In this document: piece by piece, positions 45,480 through 54,200 of the stretch | How the letters are laid out: each line of letters opens with the position of its first letter | Position numbering within the stretch: position 1 is the first letter of the stretch | Assembly: GCF_014857925.1 (NCBI RefSeq) | Contig: NZ_JACYVZ010000015.1 | Coordinates: 1 to 63,903, forward strand | Direction: 5' to 3' | Source: Cysteiniphilum marinum | Lineage (GTDB): Bacteria > Pseudomonadota > Gammaproteobacteria > Francisellales > Francisellaceae | DNA length: 63,903 nt | The notes under the pieces: generated by a model | Told to the model about the DNA's origin: nothing | Seen by the model: only the letters and a program-made list of their open reading frames with translations | Database searches by the model: none | Made by a program: the position numbers and the translations under genes

Positions 45480-46994
45480 TTAATGCGCTAATTTGCGCGA
45501 TAAGTTTTGATAATCATCCTGTATATCAACATTATTGACAATCAGTTTCTTTATAGTCCTTACAGCATGTAAGACTGTAGTGTGATCTCTACCACCAAAA
45601 AAGCCACCAATTTCCGGCAAACTATGATTGGTAAACTCTTTAGCTAACGCCATTGCCATCTGCCTTGGGCGTGCAACATCACGACTTTTTTGCTTTGATA
45701 ATAAGTCTGTAATTTTAATATTATAATAATCAGCAACAACACGTTGGATATTATCTACTTTGACAATTTTATCCTGTATTGAAATAACATCTTTTAAGCA
45801 TTCATAAGCAAGTTTCTCATCAATGGCTTTTTTATTAAACTGAGCATAGTTAAGTACGCGTCTCAACGCCCCTTCTAATTCTCGCACATTAGAGCGAATA
45901 TGCTTTGCCATAAAAAGTGCTACATTTTGATCAATAGGTCGACCAAATTGACTCGATTTATGTAATAAAATCGCACTTCGTGTTTCAAGATCAGGAATGT
46001 CAATTGTAACAGTTAAACCATAACCAAAGCGTGAAACTAGACGCTCTTCAAGTTTAGGAATTTCCTTAGGATACTTATCGCAAGATAAAACAACCTGCTT
46101 ACCATTTTCAAGCAAAGTATTAAATGTGTGGAAAAACTCCTCTTGAGAGCCTGCTTTACCCGCAATAAACTGGATATCATCAACTAATAATACATCGACA
46201 GAGCGATAAAAATTCTGAAACTCATCACCTGAGTGTAAACGTACCGCATCAACATAGTCTTTAACAAAGCGTTCAGATGTTACATATAGCACTTTTGCTG
46301 TTGGGTTATTATGTAATACATAGTTACCAATAGCATGCATTAAATGTGTTTTACCCAGTCCACTACCACCATAGATAAACAATGGGTTATACGCCAATCC
46401 TGGATTGATAGAAACTTGCATCGCTGCAGCACGAGCTACTTCATTTGCTTTACCAACAACAAAGTTATCAAAATTATATTCTTTTTTTAATGGTGAGCCA
46501 AAATCAACACGTTTTTGATCTTTTGGCACGGACAATGCTTCATCAAAGCCATAAAGCTCACTGGAAATACCTGAGTTTTTATCCACTTCAAGTTCACTTT
46601 TTTCATCCGCTAACTCATTATGCTCACCCAAAGTATCAACAACTACTGGTGTAATCGCGACGTTTTTATTGAAAAGATCCGTCTGTGGGCCAACGCTACT
46701 TTTGATTGTTTGAGTTTGCATTGCTGTGGTTTGTGTTTCCACATTTTGCGTGTTATCGCTCTTTTTTACTGAAAACTCAACAATTAAATGGCTATTTTGT
46801 TTGTATTTTTTCAAGGTATCCACAAGAACCTGTTGATATTTGGTCTTAACCCAACCAAGAAAATAATTATTCGGTGCATAAATTGTGAATAAACTACCTT
46901 GATCATTTGTTTTTAATGGGGTTATCCATATCCTATACTCTTGTTCAGACAAGTTGTCTTTTAAATAATCCAAACATTGTGACCAAACATTCAT
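45480..46994 (-). CDS. dnaA: Chromosomal replication initiator protein
   Basis: Binds DnaA boxes and opens the origin. The 504-residue protein has domain I (VWSQCLDYLKDNLSEQEYRIWITPL), a long variable domain II (about 85-165), the AAA+ domain with Walker A GGSGLGKTH, Walker B VLLVDDIQFIAG, and sensor motifs. The C-terminal DNA-binding domain ends with GGRDHTTVLHA. I chose ATG 46994 because MNVWSQCLDYL is the typical start; 47021 in frame is less likely. It faces the origin region with ffs on the other side. Confidence 0.98.
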   Translation of the reverse strand: MNVWSQCLDYLKDNLSEQEYRIWITPLKTNDQGSLFTIYAPNNYFLGWVKTKYQQVLVDTLKKYKQNSHLIVEFSVKKSDNTQNVETQTTAMQTQTIKSSVGPQTDLFNKNVAITPVVVDTLGEHNELADEKSELEVDKNSGISSELYGFDEALSVPKDQKRVDFGSPLKKEYNFDNFVVGKANEVARAAAMQVSINPGLAYNPLFIYGGSGLGKTHLMHAIGNYVLHNNPTAKVLYVTSERFVKDYVDAVRLHSGDEFQNFYRSVDVLLVDDIQFIAGKAGSQEEFFHTFNTLLENGKQVVLSCDKYPKEIPKLEERLVSRFGYGLTVTIDIPDLETRSAILLHKSSQFGRPIDQNVALFMAKHIRSNVRELEGALRRVLNYAQFNKKAIDEKLAYECLKDVISIQDKIVKVDNIQRVVADYYNIKITDLLSKQKSRDVARPRQMAMALAKEFTNHSLPEIGGFFGGRDHTTVLHAVRTIKKLIVNNVDIQDDYQNLSRKLAH

Positions 46995-47089
46995 ACTTAC
47001 AATGCATCCTATATATATCAAGGGTTTCTAGTATTTATTTAAAGCTTTAAATAGACTAGAAAAAGTTTATATTTTTAAATTAGCTTCGG

Positions 47090-47480
47090 ATTATATCAAA
47101 GCTTTCACAGCATGCAATGCTTGTGACAAAAGTCTGTGGATAACTTTGTGGATAATGGTGTGAATTTCTTGTTAATTGCATTGTTAATAACTATGTGTAT
47201 AAGTATGTTCATATCCCTTTGGATTTTTTTGTGGAAAAAATTCACACAGGAAAAAAGAATTGATAATCCACAGACAATAAACAGCAAATACACATCATTA
47301 TCCACAAAAGTATACACAACAAAAAGTAGCGGTTTTAAAGGGTTTCAGATAGTTTATCCACAAATATCCACAAACCAATAACAGAAAAAACAAAGAAAAA
47401 GAATTTATCTATTTAAAAAAAGAAAAAGGGAAAGATGAAAAGAAAAGTGGATAAAAAGAAAAAAAAGGAGGATTCAATAA
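47090..47480. other. Chromosomal replication origin (oriC) with DnaA-box cluster
   Basis: Between dnaA and ffs lies a gene-free stretch with four perfect DnaA boxes TTATCCACA or its complement: 47135-47143, 47147-47155, 47298-47306 and 47354-47362. Near matches occur at 47264-47272, 47364-47372 and 47446-47454. The right part (47385-47480) is very A-rich and could be the duplex unwinding element. Short frames in this stretch are not genes. Position beside dnaA-dnaN and box density make this the origin. Confidence 0.85.
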
Positions 47481-47622
47481 AATCATTTATAAACAGATAT
47501 AATAATCCCATGAAACAAACTGTGAATGTTTTATCAAACTCAAAACGATAAAAAAGGTGATCTGTGAATTATTTCAAAATAATGATTGAAAAGACTTATG
47601 AAAATATGAATAATGGCAACCG

Positions 47623-47723
47623 CTGGTTTGGTTCTCTTGCGACACTAGTTTATGAACCCCGTCAGGTCCGGAAGGAAGCAGCGGTAATAAATGATGTGTG
47701 TGCCGAGATGTAAGCTAAACCAG
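47623..47723 (+). ncRNA. ffs: Signal recognition particle 4.5S RNA
   Basis: The conserved SRP apical loop GTCAGGTCCGGAAGGAAGCAGC is present (47661-47682), followed by GTGTGTGCCGAGATGTAAGC as in other bacterial 4.5S RNAs. The 5' CTGGTTT pairs with AAACCAG at the 3' end, closing the long hairpin. It binds Ffh to target membrane proteins. Ends are accurate to a few bases. A promoter with TTGAAA (about 47587) and AATAAT 17 bases later precedes it. Confidence 0.93.
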
Positions 47724-47735
47724 TATTCGATTGGA

Positions 47736-48503
47736 TTAGTTATATTGATATAAATTATTGTAATCCATGGTTGAGATAATGCGTTTTTCATATTCACCAT
47801 CTTCAAGTTCAGAATAATGCACCAAAGTTTTAATGAGATCTTTACCTGTTATAGGTTTATCCTCTTTGGTTAATTGTGAACGTAATACACGAAACTCTTG
47901 AAAATTAGTACCTGTATTCAGTAAGTTAAAATAAGATTGCACACTATCTTTAGGAGATGGAAAAACTTGAACTTCATTAATTGCACCTGCTCTACGTTGT
48001 TTAGGAACAATACCACAACCTTTGGTAAAACAATGTTGACCAAAATAATTATTCCCATCAACGGCAAAGCGAGAAGTTCCCCAGCCAGTTTCAAGCGCTG
48101 CTTGCGCAAGTACCATACTTGTTGGAATAGTATTAACTTTAATCAATAGATCTTTAACTATTTGAGTTAAAGAATTTTCGTCAAAATTAACTTTATATTG
48201 TTCACACAATCTAGATAATTGACCTTGCTGCGCTTTAGAAAGCTTTTTGTTTTGATTAAGCATTGCAAGCATAGTTTCTAATGCCTGTCGTTGGCTTAAG
48301 ACATCTTTTTGTACTTGATGAATAAACGGCAACATATAGTCAATAAATGCCTGTTTACGATCACTAACATTGCTAATAGCTTGAAAATCAGGCTTGGCTG
48401 TTGTTGTATTTTCTGTACTTTTAGAGCAACTTGTTATAAAGCTTGCTAAGCTAAAAGCTAAAAGTCCTGATATAGATAGTCGAAACAATGTTGTTTTTCT
48501 CAT
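47736..48503 (-). CDS. Bax-like glucosaminidase-domain lipoprotein
   Basis: A 255-residue predicted lipoprotein with a signal peptide ending in the lipobox ITSC (cysteine at about residue 26). Residues about 110-250 match the Bax/FlgJ-type endo-beta-N-acetylglucosaminidase domain, with PTSMVLAQAALETGWGTSRFAVDGNNYFGQ containing the catalytic glutamate. It may cut peptidoglycan at the outer or inner membrane. It is convergent with ffs, ending 13 bases from it. Confidence 0.88.
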   Translation of the reverse strand: MRKTTLFRLSISGLLAFSLASFITSCSKSTENTTTAKPDFQAISNVSDRKQAFIDYMLPFIHQVQKDVLSQRQALETMLAMLNQNKKLSKAQQGQLSRLCEQYKVNFDENSLTQIVKDLLIKVNTIPTSMVLAQAALETGWGTSRFAVDGNNYFGQHCFTKGCGIVPKQRRAGAINEVQVFPSPKDSVQSYFNLLNTGTNFQEFRVLRSQLTKEDKPITGKDLIKTLVHYSELEDGEYEKRIISTMDYNNLYQYN

Positions 48504-48651
48504 AATTATCTCCTCTTATTATTCTCTCTATATACATTGAATCTTTAGCATAGACTATAACCGCTAAGAAAGGTTGTTTGTGCTGCTTTTTTTATACGAA
48601 CTCATCTGATAGACTGCGGTAGTTATTATTGTAAATAAAATACAGGGGAAT

Positions 48652-50130
48652 ATGATGACAACAGCAGTTGATATGGTTAGCGAATTAAATATAGAAACAT
48701 TAAAGAATGAATCTATATGGCAATATTTCATTGAAATAACTCAAATTCCAAGACCGACCTTTCATGAAGAAAAAATCAAAGCTTATTTATTAGAATGGGC
48801 GAAAAACAACAACTTCAAAACGAAGATTGATCAAGCTGATAATATCGCGATTTATGTACCGGCAACCAAAGGCTATGAATCACACAAACCAGTTGTTTTA
48901 CAGGCACATAAAGATATGGTGTGTGAGAAAAATGAAGAAGTAACATTTGATTTTCTAAATGATAGTTTACAGCTAGAGATTGTTGATGGATGGCTTAAAG
49001 CAAAAGGCACAACACTTGGTGCTGATAATGGTATAGGCATTGCTGCAGCAATGGCAGCTGCAACGGATAAAGATATTAAACGTCCAGCACTTGAAATATT
49101 AATCACTGCTTCAGAAGAAAGAGGATTAATTGGTGCGAATAATTTGAGTAAAGACTTATTAACAGCCAATACGATGATCAATCTAGATACAGAAAGCTGG
49201 GGAGATATCTATGTCGGTTGTGCCGGATCACAATCTGCAACAATGATATTTAAAAATGAAATCATTGAGCAATCTCCTTCACTTCAAAGTATTGAAATCA
49301 TTGTCAATGGCCTTAAAGGAGGACATTCAGGTTTAGACATTGATAAGCCGCGTATTAATGCGGCAAAGTTTATGAGTATGATGCTTGATAATTTAGATCA
49401 AAACCATTCATATAACATTAACGAAATCAAAGCAGGGAACCTACCAAATGCCATTCCACGTGAAGCTAAGGCTATTATTTCTTGTCAAGTTGAAGATATA
49501 GCGCAAATAAAAGAAGCGTTAACGCATTATTATCATAATTGGTTTGCGATTTACCAAAAAAATGAGCCTAATTTTGCATTAACAATCAAAGAAGTAACAA
49601 TGGCAAAAACGGCATTTAATGACGATTTGAAAAGTCGTTTATTAAACGTATTAACAAGTATACATTCAGGTGTATTAGCGATGAGTCCTGCGATGCCAAA
49701 TCTGGTAGAAAGCTCAAACAACGTATCTTCGATTAAATTAAAAGATGACGATATTGTTATTACTATTTATACACGCAGTGATAATAATTTAGCGATCAAT
49801 AATTTTATGCAATCGGTTAAACGCATAGCAGCTCAAAATAACGCGATTTTTAACAAATCACAACTATCTCCTGGCTGGAAGCCAGATATGAGCTCTAATG
49901 TACTTAAAATTGCTAAAGATAGCTATTTTTCACTTTATTCTAAAGAGGCAAATATCAAAGCGATTCATGCTGGTTTAGAGTGTGGTGCTATCGTTGATAA
50001 ATATCCACACATGGATATGGTTTCAATAGGACCTTCAATTGAAGGTGCACATTCACCTGATGAAAAAGTAAAAATCAATACAGTTAGCGAGTTTTATCAG
50101 CTATTGAAAGCAATGTTAGAGAGATTATAG
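48652..50130 (+). CDS. pepD: M20-family aminoacyl-histidine dipeptidase (PepD-like)
   Basis: Cytosolic dinuclear-zinc dipeptidase of 492 residues. Metal-site motifs are VVLQAHKDMV, KGTTLGADNGIGIAAAMA, ASEERGLIGA, NLDTESWGDIYVGCAG, and AHSPDE near the C-terminus, with KGGHSGLDI in the lid domain. The general base glutamate is in SEER. Family members hydrolyse Xaa-His and other dipeptides. GGGG precedes the double ATG. It is divergent from the Bax-like gene and followed by a structured intergenic region. Confidence 0.9.
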   Translation: MMTTAVDMVSELNIETLKNESIWQYFIEITQIPRPTFHEEKIKAYLLEWAKNNNFKTKIDQADNIAIYVPATKGYESHKPVVLQAHKDMVCEKNEEVTFDFLNDSLQLEIVDGWLKAKGTTLGADNGIGIAAAMAAATDKDIKRPALEILITASEERGLIGANNLSKDLLTANTMINLDTESWGDIYVGCAGSQSATMIFKNEIIEQSPSLQSIEIIVNGLKGGHSGLDIDKPRINAAKFMSMMLDNLDQNHSYNINEIKAGNLPNAIPREAKAIISCQVEDIAQIKEALTHYYHNWFAIYQKNEPNFALTIKEVTMAKTAFNDDLKSRLLNVLTSIHSGVLAMSPAMPNLVESSNNVSSIKLKDDDIVITIYTRSDNNLAINNFMQSVKRIAAQNNAIFNKSQLSPGWKPDMSSNVLKIAKDSYFSLYSKEANIKAIHAGLECGAIVDKYPHMDMVSIGPSIEGAHSPDEKVKINTVSEFYQLLKAMLERL

Positions 50131-50157
50131 AAAAAGGAGTAAAGAGAGTAAGCAAAA

Positions 50158-50247
50158 GTCATCGTTGTGTAGGTGAGTCACTCTATGTGCTTGACGACAT
50201 AAAGGTTATCTAAGGAGGGGAGGGAGGATGACGACCCACCTAACACA
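50158..50247. other. Structured intergenic RNA candidate
   Basis: A stem of about 14 pairs can form between TGTGTAGGTGAGTC (50166-50179) and GACCCACCTAACACA (50233-50247), with one bulge and one mismatch. A second pairing, GTCATC (50158-50163) with GATGAC (50227-50232), would cross the first, as a pseudoknot or an alternative fold. The loop holds a G-rich AGGAGGGGAGGGAGG (50212-50226). No known RNA family is recognised. It lies between pepD and the second hicAB (gene-free 50131-50443). Confidence 0.35.
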
Positions 50248-50443
50248 TCCCTAGTATAGTAAAGGATTTTAAAAGTGTTAGTGTTTTTCTAAAAAAAAGT
50301 GAAAAAATTTTCTCAATATAATAAACACCTTGGAAATATAAGGTTTTCAGCATGATTAATGGTGGATATATAAAAGAAACTTAAACTATGTCACCTTAAT
50401 TTGTAATATTTTTATGTTATTCTTAGGCAACCATAGTAATTTG

Positions 50444-50617
50444 ATGATAACAACGCCTGTTTCTGGAAAAGATGTTTTAAAAACACTATTAAAAAATGGA
50501 TGGGAATTACATAGAGTTAAAGGTTCTCACCATATTTTGATTAAATCAGGAGTAACAATAACTATCCCAGTGCATGGTAATAAAGACATGAAAATCGGTC
50601 TGCTTAAATCAATATAA
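50444..50617 (+). CDS. HicA toxin of a second HicAB module, with an early stop
   Basis: A 57-residue HicA-type protein: GKDVLKTLLKNGWELHRVKGSHHILIKSG with the conserved GSHH histidine, then VTITIPVHGNKDMKIGLLKSI. Family members continue ILKQAGL. Here the codon after SI is TAA and the following in-frame codons read KQTKLKF before a second stop. A TTA (Leu) to TAA change would explain this, so the toxin lacks about eight residues and may be inactive. The start is uncertain (50444 or 50414). Confidence 0.7.
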   Translation: MITTPVSGKDVLKTLLKNGWELHRVKGSHHILIKSGVTITIPVHGNKDMKIGLLKSI

Positions 50618-50653
50618 AAGCAAACTAAATTAAAATTTTAAGGTGGTAAATAA

Positions 50654-51082
50654 ATGTTAAAATATCCATTTAAAATTACTAAACATAGCGATGATGGAGA
50701 ATATTACCTCATTGAATCTATTAATTATCAAGGCGGTTTTAGTCAGGCTGATACGCTTGAGGAAGCCTTTGAAAATGCACATGAGGTAATAGACTTGCTT
50801 GTGGGTTATGCTATAGAGCAAGATAAAATTGAATTGCCAAAACAAGTAAAAGGCAAAGATATTTATATGATTGCACCATCAATAGAGTATGCAATTCCAA
50901 TTATGCTAAAGCAAGCCAGACAAGCAAAAGGTATGAGTGCACCACAAGTGGCTAAAGCGCTTGGTGTACCTTATCAAAATTATTGGCGTATCGAGAAAGG
51001 TGAGCGTAAAAATTTAACCATTAATACCTTGCAGCGTGCTGCTGCGGTACTTGGATTAAGTGTTGATATTAGTTTTGTGTAA
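50654..51082 (+). CDS. hicB: HicB antitoxin with C-terminal helix-turn-helix
   Basis: A 142-residue antitoxin. The N-terminal HicB domain is seen in YPFKITKHSDDGEYYLIES and DTLEEAFENAHEVIDLL. The C-terminal part (ARQAKGMSAPQVAKALGVPYQNYWRIEKGERKNLTINTLQRAAAVLGL) is an HTH of the Xre/HipB type. AAGGTGG precedes the ATG. It is different in architecture from the HicB at 5055 and probably represses its own operon. It follows the truncated hicA by 36 bases. Confidence 0.85.
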   Translation: MLKYPFKITKHSDDGEYYLIESINYQGGFSQADTLEEAFENAHEVIDLLVGYAIEQDKIELPKQVKGKDIYMIAPSIEYAIPIMLKQARQAKGMSAPQVAKALGVPYQNYWRIEKGERKNLTINTLQRAAAVLGLSVDISFV

Positions 51083-51108
51083 TATATCAAAAATATTATC
51101 ATTGATCG

Positions 51109-51501
51109 TTATGGATTGCTGTTTTCAGGATAAATAACCGAATTTTTATGATCATCATTCCAGATTTCTTGCTCACTTAATGTTGTCTCAATCAACTCAA
51201 TAGGAGCGCCTTCCACTTCAATCATTGCAACTTTAAATCCTGCAAAAGGCTCATAGGGCGCCATGATAATTTTCTGGTTTTTAATGGCTTCAGCTAAGTT
51301 ATCCACTTTAAAAGCGACATGAGTTTTGATTTGAATCAGTGGATGCAAAGGACATTCTTCTTCAAAACGATGGTATTGGATACGAAAAGGATTATGTCCT
51401 TTAGTCGTGTACATTTTAAATGATGAGCTATAACGTTCATCTGGATGTTTTTCTGTTGTAGGGATGCCCATATGGTGGTATTGATAGTTGATGTTCGTCA
51501 T
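51109..51501 (-). CDS. VOC (glyoxalase/bleomycin-resistance) superfamily protein
   Basis: A 130-residue single-domain protein. HHMGIPT and THVAFKVDNLAEAI supply the repeated beta-alpha-beta histidine and glutamate pattern of VOC proteins, and GAPIELIETT ends the second repeat. A metal-binding enzyme is likely, but the reaction is not deducible. No operon partner is near. The ribosome site is weak. Confidence 0.65.
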   Translation of the reverse strand: MTNINYQYHHMGIPTTEKHPDERYSSSFKMYTTKGHNPFRIQYHRFEEECPLHPLIQIKTHVAFKVDNLAEAIKNQKIIMAPYEPFAGFKVAMIEVEGAPIELIETTLSEQEIWNDDHKNSVIYPENSNP

Positions 51502-51599
51502 GCTAGAAAATGATATTGTCTAATTTTTAGCAAATAATAATATGTTGATCTAAACTTGTAAACTTAAGTTTTAAGGCATAAGTAGGCTATGACCACAAT

Positions 51600-51712
51600 T
51601 ACTGCCCACTTCGATTTTGTAAGCGTTGACTGAACGTAAGTCGAAGCCTCTATGAAGTGTGATTTTCCTCAAGCTTACCACACTTCGACTTACACTCAGG
51701 GTACGGTGAGCA
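51600..51712. repeat. Inverted repeat next to the ligase gene
   Basis: Two arms, CTGAACGTAAGTCGAAG (about 51631-51647) and CTTCGACTTACACTCAG (51683-51699), are imperfect inverted repeats about 35 bases apart. The right arm resembles the motif at 4705-4735. The block lies immediately after the AMP-ligase gene end and could be a terminator, a MITE-like insertion or a recombination site. Confidence 0.5.
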
Positions 51713-51733
51713 CTTATGGGTGAATATTTAGTC

Positions 51734-53086
51734 TTAGCCCATAAATAATTGCAAAATTGCCTCACGATCAATTTTACTTTGTGCATTAACAGGAATTTCA
51801 TCACCATAGCGAAACGATTTAGGCAGTAATATTTTCTCAAACCAATGACCTAGGAAGTGACGCAAAGTGTTATTGAATGCTAAGGCACTCAAGTGCTCTT
51901 TTTGTTGTTTACCTGATGGTGATAAAACGATAAAAACACCAATATATTCGCGCGATTTTTCAAGTTTTAGCGCATAAGAATCATCAACCCAAGTGTGTGC
52001 TTTAAGTTTATCTTCAAGCTCTGTAAGTGATAGACGTTTGTCTTCAAGCTTTACAATCCGTCCTTTGCGACCTTGTAAGATAAATTGATTAGGCTTGATT
52101 AACTTAATGACATCATCCGTATCAATAAATGGTTCAAGAAAAAAATCAGCATAAACACGCAATGTCTGATCTTTATTTTGTGTTATTTGCACATCATCAA
52201 AGCATTGCCAAAGTGGATCACTTAGTTGTTTGCGCCAAGCAATAATACCTGTTTCACTACTACCTAATATTTCATTAACAGTTAACTTTAAATGATTAGT
52301 TAAGCTCAGCGCTACTTCATTTTTTAATAAGCTCCCTGCGCTAAAACAAGTAATCTTAGAAAGGTTTTCTTCAAAAGTTAAACGCGATAACAAAGCAGGG
52401 CTTGAGATAAAAACAAATAGATGATTTATATCTCTTAATTGTTCTAACTCCTCACTTAATTCAATGCGCTGACTATAGATAGGGCATCCTATTAAGGCGG
52501 GCCATAGAAAATAAAAAATAAAGCCATAAAGATGTTGATGATGGACACTGCTAGTAACCATTTGTTCTTTATCAAGCTTAAAAAAGTTATTTAAGATATT
52601 AATCTCATTGACTAAGTGCTTAAATTTTTTAGTGATTTTTTTAGGTTTTCCTGTAGAGCCTGAAGTGAAAAAGATAATATCTGAGGTGAATAGGCAATCA
52701 TTTATTTTATCCTCAAATAAATCATTAGCATTAAGATCAATTGCCTTATTGTTAAAACAAAAGCATTGTTGCTTTTCATTAAAATAAATTGTTGCAATGT
52801 CTTCACTATTGGCAATATCCTCAAAAACACCACATGTATTATTAGGTGGCAAGATAATGGACTTGTTAGTAATTAAGCCACTAAAAAAACCGATATAAAA
52901 ATGATAAATATTGTCACAATAGAGAGTGATTGAAGCTTCTTTTTGTTGGCTTAAAAAATGCGCGAGTGGAAATATGATTTGTTTAATTTCACCAAGCTGC
53001 GTTGGAAGGTTGTTTTTTTTGCCATGGCAAAAAATGATTTTGTCATCATCGAAGTGTCGAAATAATAAGTCTAAATAATCTTTCAT
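51734..53086 (-). CDS. AMP-forming acyl/aryl-ACP ligase of an aryl-polyene-type cluster
   Basis: A 450-residue member of the ANL (acyl-CoA synthetase) superfamily. The phosphate loop is FFTSGSTGKPKKI, with LGSSETGIIAWR as the adenylate motif and QSKIDREAI holding the C-terminal lysine. It probably activates 4-hydroxycinnamate or another aryl starter and loads it on one of the two carrier proteins encoded upstream; the substrate is inferred from the cluster. It overlaps the membrane-protein gene by four bases. It is the last of five tightly linked minus-strand genes. Confidence 0.82.
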   Translation of the reverse strand: MKDYLDLLFRHFDDDKIIFCHGKKNNLPTQLGEIKQIIFPLAHFLSQQKEASITLYCDNIYHFYIGFFSGLITNKSIILPPNNTCGVFEDIANSEDIATIYFNEKQQCFCFNNKAIDLNANDLFEDKINDCLFTSDIIFFTSGSTGKPKKITKKFKHLVNEINILNNFFKLDKEQMVTSSVHHQHLYGFIFYFLWPALIGCPIYSQRIELSEELEQLRDINHLFVFISSPALLSRLTFEENLSKITCFSAGSLLKNEVALSLTNHLKLTVNEILGSSETGIIAWRKQLSDPLWQCFDDVQITQNKDQTLRVYADFFLEPFIDTDDVIKLIKPNQFILQGRKGRIVKLEDKRLSLTELEDKLKAHTWVDDSYALKLEKSREYIGVFIVLSPSGKQQKEHLSALAFNNTLRHFLGHWFEKILLPKSFRYGDEIPVNAQSKIDREAILQLFMG

Positions 53087-53664
53087 TTGCTGTTTTTTCT
53101 TTTAATAAAAATGCGCACAACAAACTCACAAACAAAAAATGCACCAATCAATATATAAGAAATCAATCCATTATAGATTGTCCAAACATGTAATGAACTA
53201 AACAAAGCGCTATAGCAAGAAACTAAAGCATTTAACAGAAAGAAAACACACCACGCAATCGTTACTTTACGTGTGTATGCACTGACAAAGTGCGGTAGTG
53301 GTTGACGTGATGTTTTTTTGGCAAATTGATAAATAATATTCTCTTTTGCGAATAATGAAGTAACAAAAATACCTAAAAAAGCAAGATTCATGGCAACAGG
53401 GTAAAGTTTAATGAAGATGATATTGAGTGACAGCATTCCTAATAAACTGATAGCAATACCAATGCCTGAGAGGGTAAATAATGCATATTTAGGCATGATG
53501 CTATGATCGTTTTTGTGATTGAAAATCGCTCGTAAGCCAAAAAGGCAAAGGATAATTAAACTTAACCCTTGTACGGATAAAAACTGTATGCCAAAAAAAA
53601 TAACAAAGGGATAAAGTAAAATAGCAATAGCAATGATAAGGGTGGTTAAGCTACGTAAGGACAT
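53083..53664 (-). CDS. COG4648-type membrane protein of an aryl-polyene-type cluster
   Basis: A 193-residue inner-membrane protein with about six hydrophobic segments. It matches the small membrane protein regularly found between the carrier proteins and the ligase in APE clusters, including the TRKVTIAWCVFFLLNALVS region. Function is unknown. It overlaps the carrier gene by one base and the ligase by four. Confidence 0.75.
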   Translation of the reverse strand: MSLRSLTTLIIAIAILLYPFVIFFGIQFLSVQGLSLIILCLFGLRAIFNHKNDHSIMPKYALFTLSGIGIAISLLGMLSLNIIFIKLYPVAMNLAFLGIFVTSLFAKENIIYQFAKKTSRQPLPHFVSAYTRKVTIAWCVFFLLNALVSCYSALFSSLHVWTIYNGLISYILIGAFFVCEFVVRIFIKRKNSK

Positions 53665-53918
53665 TATTGGTTGTTAATTTCTTGGTCAATGATTGTGACG
53701 ATATCATTGACAGTTTTTACTGATTTAAATTCTTCAGGTTTAAACTGTTTGTCAGTTTTACTTTGTAAATAAACAATAAGATCTACCGCATCAATACTAT
53801 CTAAATCAAGATCTTCATATAAACGCGCTTCAAGTGTTACATCTTGTGGATCAAGCTCAAAAAGCTCAGCAAATATTCCTTGAAGTTCTTGGAGAATTTG
53901 CGCTTTTGATGTACTCAT
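53664..53918 (-). CDS. Acyl carrier protein 2 of an aryl-polyene-type cluster
   Basis: An 84-residue acidic carrier protein with DLDLDSIDAVDLIVYLQ; the serine in DSID is the phosphopantetheine site. It would carry the growing polyene chain. The first carrier gene ends four bases before its start. Confidence 0.88.
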   Translation of the reverse strand: MSTSKAQILQELQGIFAELFELDPQDVTLEARLYEDLDLDSIDAVDLIVYLQSKTDKQFKPEEFKSVKTVNDIVTIIDQEINNQ

Positions 53919-53921
53919 TTT

Positions 53922-54200
53922 TTACCCCTTATTATTTTGCGTCTTTTGTGTTGCAATAAACTGCGCTAATGTTTTAACTGATTCAAAGTGCTTTTTGACA
54001 TCATCAGTGTCTTCATTGAGCTCAATATTATATTTTTTCTTCAAGGCAACGCCAAGCTCCAATGCGTCGATGGAGTCTAATCCAAGTTCGTCACCAAATA
54101 ATTGCATATCACTGGCAATATCTTTAGTAGTAATATCTTCTAAATTAAGCACGTCAATAATCAGTTCTTTTAATTCTAGTTCAAGTAGGGTGTTATTCAT
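53922..54200 (-). CDS. Acyl carrier protein 1 of an aryl-polyene-type cluster
   Basis: A 92-residue carrier protein with ELGLDSIDALELGVALKKKY, the DSID serine being the attachment site. The region ahead of the motif (DMQLFGDELGLDS) matches APE carriers. Its ATG overlaps the stop of the acyltransferase gene (TAATG). It likely binds the aryl starter or the extender, but which carrier has which role cannot be read here. Confidence 0.88.
   Translation of the reverse strand: MNNTLLELELKELIIDVLNLEDITTKDIASDMQLFGDELGLDSIDALELGVALKKKYNIELNEDTDDVKKHFESVKTLAQFIATQKTQNNKG

Noticed and set aside
47105-47381. Short frames on both strands between dnaA and ffs
   Set aside because: They are made of DnaA boxes and A/T tracts of the origin, with no coding features.
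51571-51840. 89-residue minus-strand frame over the end of the AMP ligase
   Set aside because: It covers the inverted repeat and the ligase 3' end in a different frame; no support.
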